From the NCBI GenBank assembly GCA_002733645.1, contig NVWL01000008.1, positions 770 to 44,402 on the forward strand: 43,633 nucleotides of DNA. Direction: 5' to 3'. Source of the stretch: Oceanobacter sp. (GTDB lineage Bacteria > Pseudomonadota > Gammaproteobacteria > Pseudomonadales > Oceanobacteraceae). Positions 42,471-43,633 of the stretch are shown piece by piece (within the stretch, counting starts at the first letter, position 1; every line of letters starts with the position of its first letter). A program made the position numbers and the translations under genes. The notes beneath the pieces were generated by a model. The model did no database searches. It had not been told where the DNA came from and worked only from the letters and a program-made list of their open reading frames with translations.

Positions 42471-43262
42471 TTACTCTATCTCAGGTAACTCATTTACCCG
42501 AAGAGCGCCTTCCAACACACCAGCAAGACGCTGAGCGGCTTGACGAATCCGTTGTTGCACCCACTGTCGATCATCAAGAATATCGTTTTCTGATAACGAC
42601 ATGCCACTACGATAACCGTTATATATCTTGCGCGTCTGCTTCAGTGACTCATTGGCCCACACTAGCGTAGCTTGAGGAAGATCCGCTACTGGCGATATTG
42701 AATCCTGATAGTGATCGTGTTTTGTAGGAAAAGTTCCCACAATTTTATTGTCCCACAGTTTATGCAGATTGGTTCGATCACCTTGGTAATACACCTTGGT
42801 ACGATTTCCGCCTCGATCATCGGCATAACTCACATGCATAGGCTGGTGAATATCCCCCACAAAATGCCCAAGAAACGCCAACGCCTCCCAATCACTGGTG
42901 GGCGAATCATGCAGACGCTGGAACATCACTCTGATGGCAGACAGAACACAACCATCACTTGGACAAGCCTCTGCTGACACTGCGGTAGCGGAGCGTGCAA
43001 CATTTACATAATGCCATGTCCCAGTATGCTTATATTTAGCCTGTTTGCGTACGGTATCTGGCCAGCCACATAACTGGGGGAAGGTTTTCGCTTTAGCACC
43101 GTACCTAGGTGTTGCTTTCGCCACCAACGCATCAATACTAAAACGCACAGGGTCACTCACTTGCTGGTAAGCCAGATCGCAAATTTTCGCATGCGTAGAA
43201 TAATTAAAGGCATGCACTGGCCAACTGACCATTAACACCAAAAGGAAAGCGAGGCGAGACAC
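42471..43262 (-). CDS. S1/P1-family nuclease, secreted
   Basis: A 263-residue zinc-dependent nuclease of the S1/P1 family, which degrades single-stranded nucleic acids and removes 3' phosphates. The signal peptide ends WPVHA before FNYSTHAKI. Zinc-ligand motifs are HAKICDLAY near the mature N-terminus, TWHYVNVA, LGHFVGDIHQPMHVSYADDRGGN and NLHKLWDNKI. I chose GTG 43262 because AGGTGG sits five bases upstream; the longer GTG frame at 43271 would place that site inside the gene. It is likely periplasmic or extracellular and used for nucleic-acid or phosphate scavenging. No link to the T6SS is apparent. Confidence 0.85.
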   Translation of the reverse strand: MSRLAFLLVLMVSWPVHAFNYSTHAKICDLAYQQVSDPVRFSIDALVAKATPRYGAKAKTFPQLCGWPDTVRKQAKYKHTGTWHYVNVARSATAVSAEACPSDGCVLSAIRVMFQRLHDSPTSDWEALAFLGHFVGDIHQPMHVSYADDRGGNRTKVYYQGDRTNLHKLWDNKIVGTFPTKHDHYQDSISPVADLPQATLVWANESLKQTRKIYNGYRSGMSLSENDILDDRQWVQQRIRQAAQRLAGVLEGALRVNELPEIE

Positions 43263-43393
43263 TAGAACCACCTAATCATTATTATAAGTGGATCTCATTC
43301 TGATACAGACACCAAGTCTTGTGAAGCCATCAACGTGATAAATCACAGAATATTGACCTGCCATTTTTAACGCTCGGCGCTTAACAACGCCAA

Positions 43394-43633
43394 TCAGATT
43401 TTAAGCCACGCTGGACGAGTTAAAAATTCACGCTGTGCCGCAAGCACTTCGTCCTTATGCTCCTTGGTAATGTAGGGGCGCTCCAATGAGAAAACCTGAT
43501 AAATACCACTTAGCAGCATTTCTTGGGAGATATCCTGAGTATCACCGGCCATTAAGTTGCAATGCAAAAAAGAAAACCATGACGTCACTATAATCCATAT
43601 ATTAAGCGCTAGGTCTTCAGCCTCTTCCTGACT
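43394..43633 (-). CDS. TetR-like regulator, C-terminal part (start outside window)
   Basis: The minus-strand frame is open to the right edge (79 codons) with no stop, so this is the 3' end of a longer gene. The visible part (EEAEDLALNIWIIVTSWFSFLHC, LLSGIYQVFSLERPYIT) is helical and resembles the ligand-binding C-terminal domain of a TetR-family repressor. The helix-turn-helix part would lie outside the window. An internal GTG at 43588 is unlikely to be the start because the homologous pattern continues upstream of it. The 130 bp between this gene and the nuclease shows no clear hairpin. Confidence 0.6.
   Translation of the reverse strand, partial: SQEEAEDLALNIWIIVTSWFSFLHCNLMAGDTQDISQEMLLSGIYQVFSLERPYITKEHKDEVLAAQREFLTRPAWLKI

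Overview
The window comes from a Gram-negative, probably marine gammaproteobacterium of moderate GC content. The evidence is TpsB/TpsA two-partner secretion genes, a lipoprotein TssJ, a GlyGly-CTERM (rhombosortase-type) surface protein, and neighbours typical of Oceanospirillales/Cellvibrionales-like bacteria. I cannot name the genus. The dominant content is one complete type VI secretion system (T6SS): all thirteen core components (TssA-TssM, counting Hcp, VgrG and ClpV), two TssC paralogues, and a threonine-phosphorylation control module (kinase PpkA, phosphatase PppA, FHA protein TagH, plus TagF).

Layout. 1-6019 (minus): a tpsB-tpsA two-partner secretion operon. TpsA runs off the left edge and is built largely from a 79-residue (237-bp) tandem repeat. 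6476-7348 (minus): the PP2C phosphatase. 7607-8317 (plus): a RAYT-like transposase that has lost its HUH histidines, followed by three scattered copies of a GTGYCAGAGTC motif. 8761-14872 (plus): the export and effector arm, made of hcp, vgrG, a DUF6931-like protein, PAAR, two twin DUF6795-like periplasmic proteins (likely immunity), a class 3 lipase (likely effector) and a four-helix membrane protein. 14925-17852 (minus): a GLUG-repeat, thrombospondin-type-3-like GlyGly-CTERM protein inserted between the effector arm and the core. 18008-38036 (minus): the core operon, transcribed tagH-tssJ-tssK-tssL-tssM-tagF-tssA-tssB-tssC1-tssC2-tssE-tssF-tssG-clpV. 38310-40907 (plus): PpkA, divergent from tagH. 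41107-43633 (minus): ordinary flank with a UbiA-family prenyltransferase, a small cysteine-rich periplasmic protein, an S1/P1 nuclease and the 3' part of a TetR-like regulator cut by the right edge.

How it works together. TssJLM form the envelope complex, TssKEFG the baseplate, TssB/TssC the sheath, Hcp the tube and VgrG/PAAR the spike. ClpV recycles the sheath. PpkA probably phosphorylates threonines read by the TagH FHA domain, and PppA reverses this. TssL carries a threonine at residue 14, the residue number I recall for the PpkA target in Agrobacterium TssL. Intrinsic-terminator-like hairpins after hcp and after tssB-tssC1 would give the bulk tube and sheath subunits more transcript than the low-copy parts.

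Most notable for follow-up: the lipase with two mosaic-duplicated immunity candidates, the terminator inside the core operon, the shared Thr-hydrophobic motif across PpkA/PppA/TagH/TssL, the HUH-less RAYT with its nearby repeats, and the hairpins and repeats at the 3' end of ppkA. All family calls were made by reading motifs. No database search was run.
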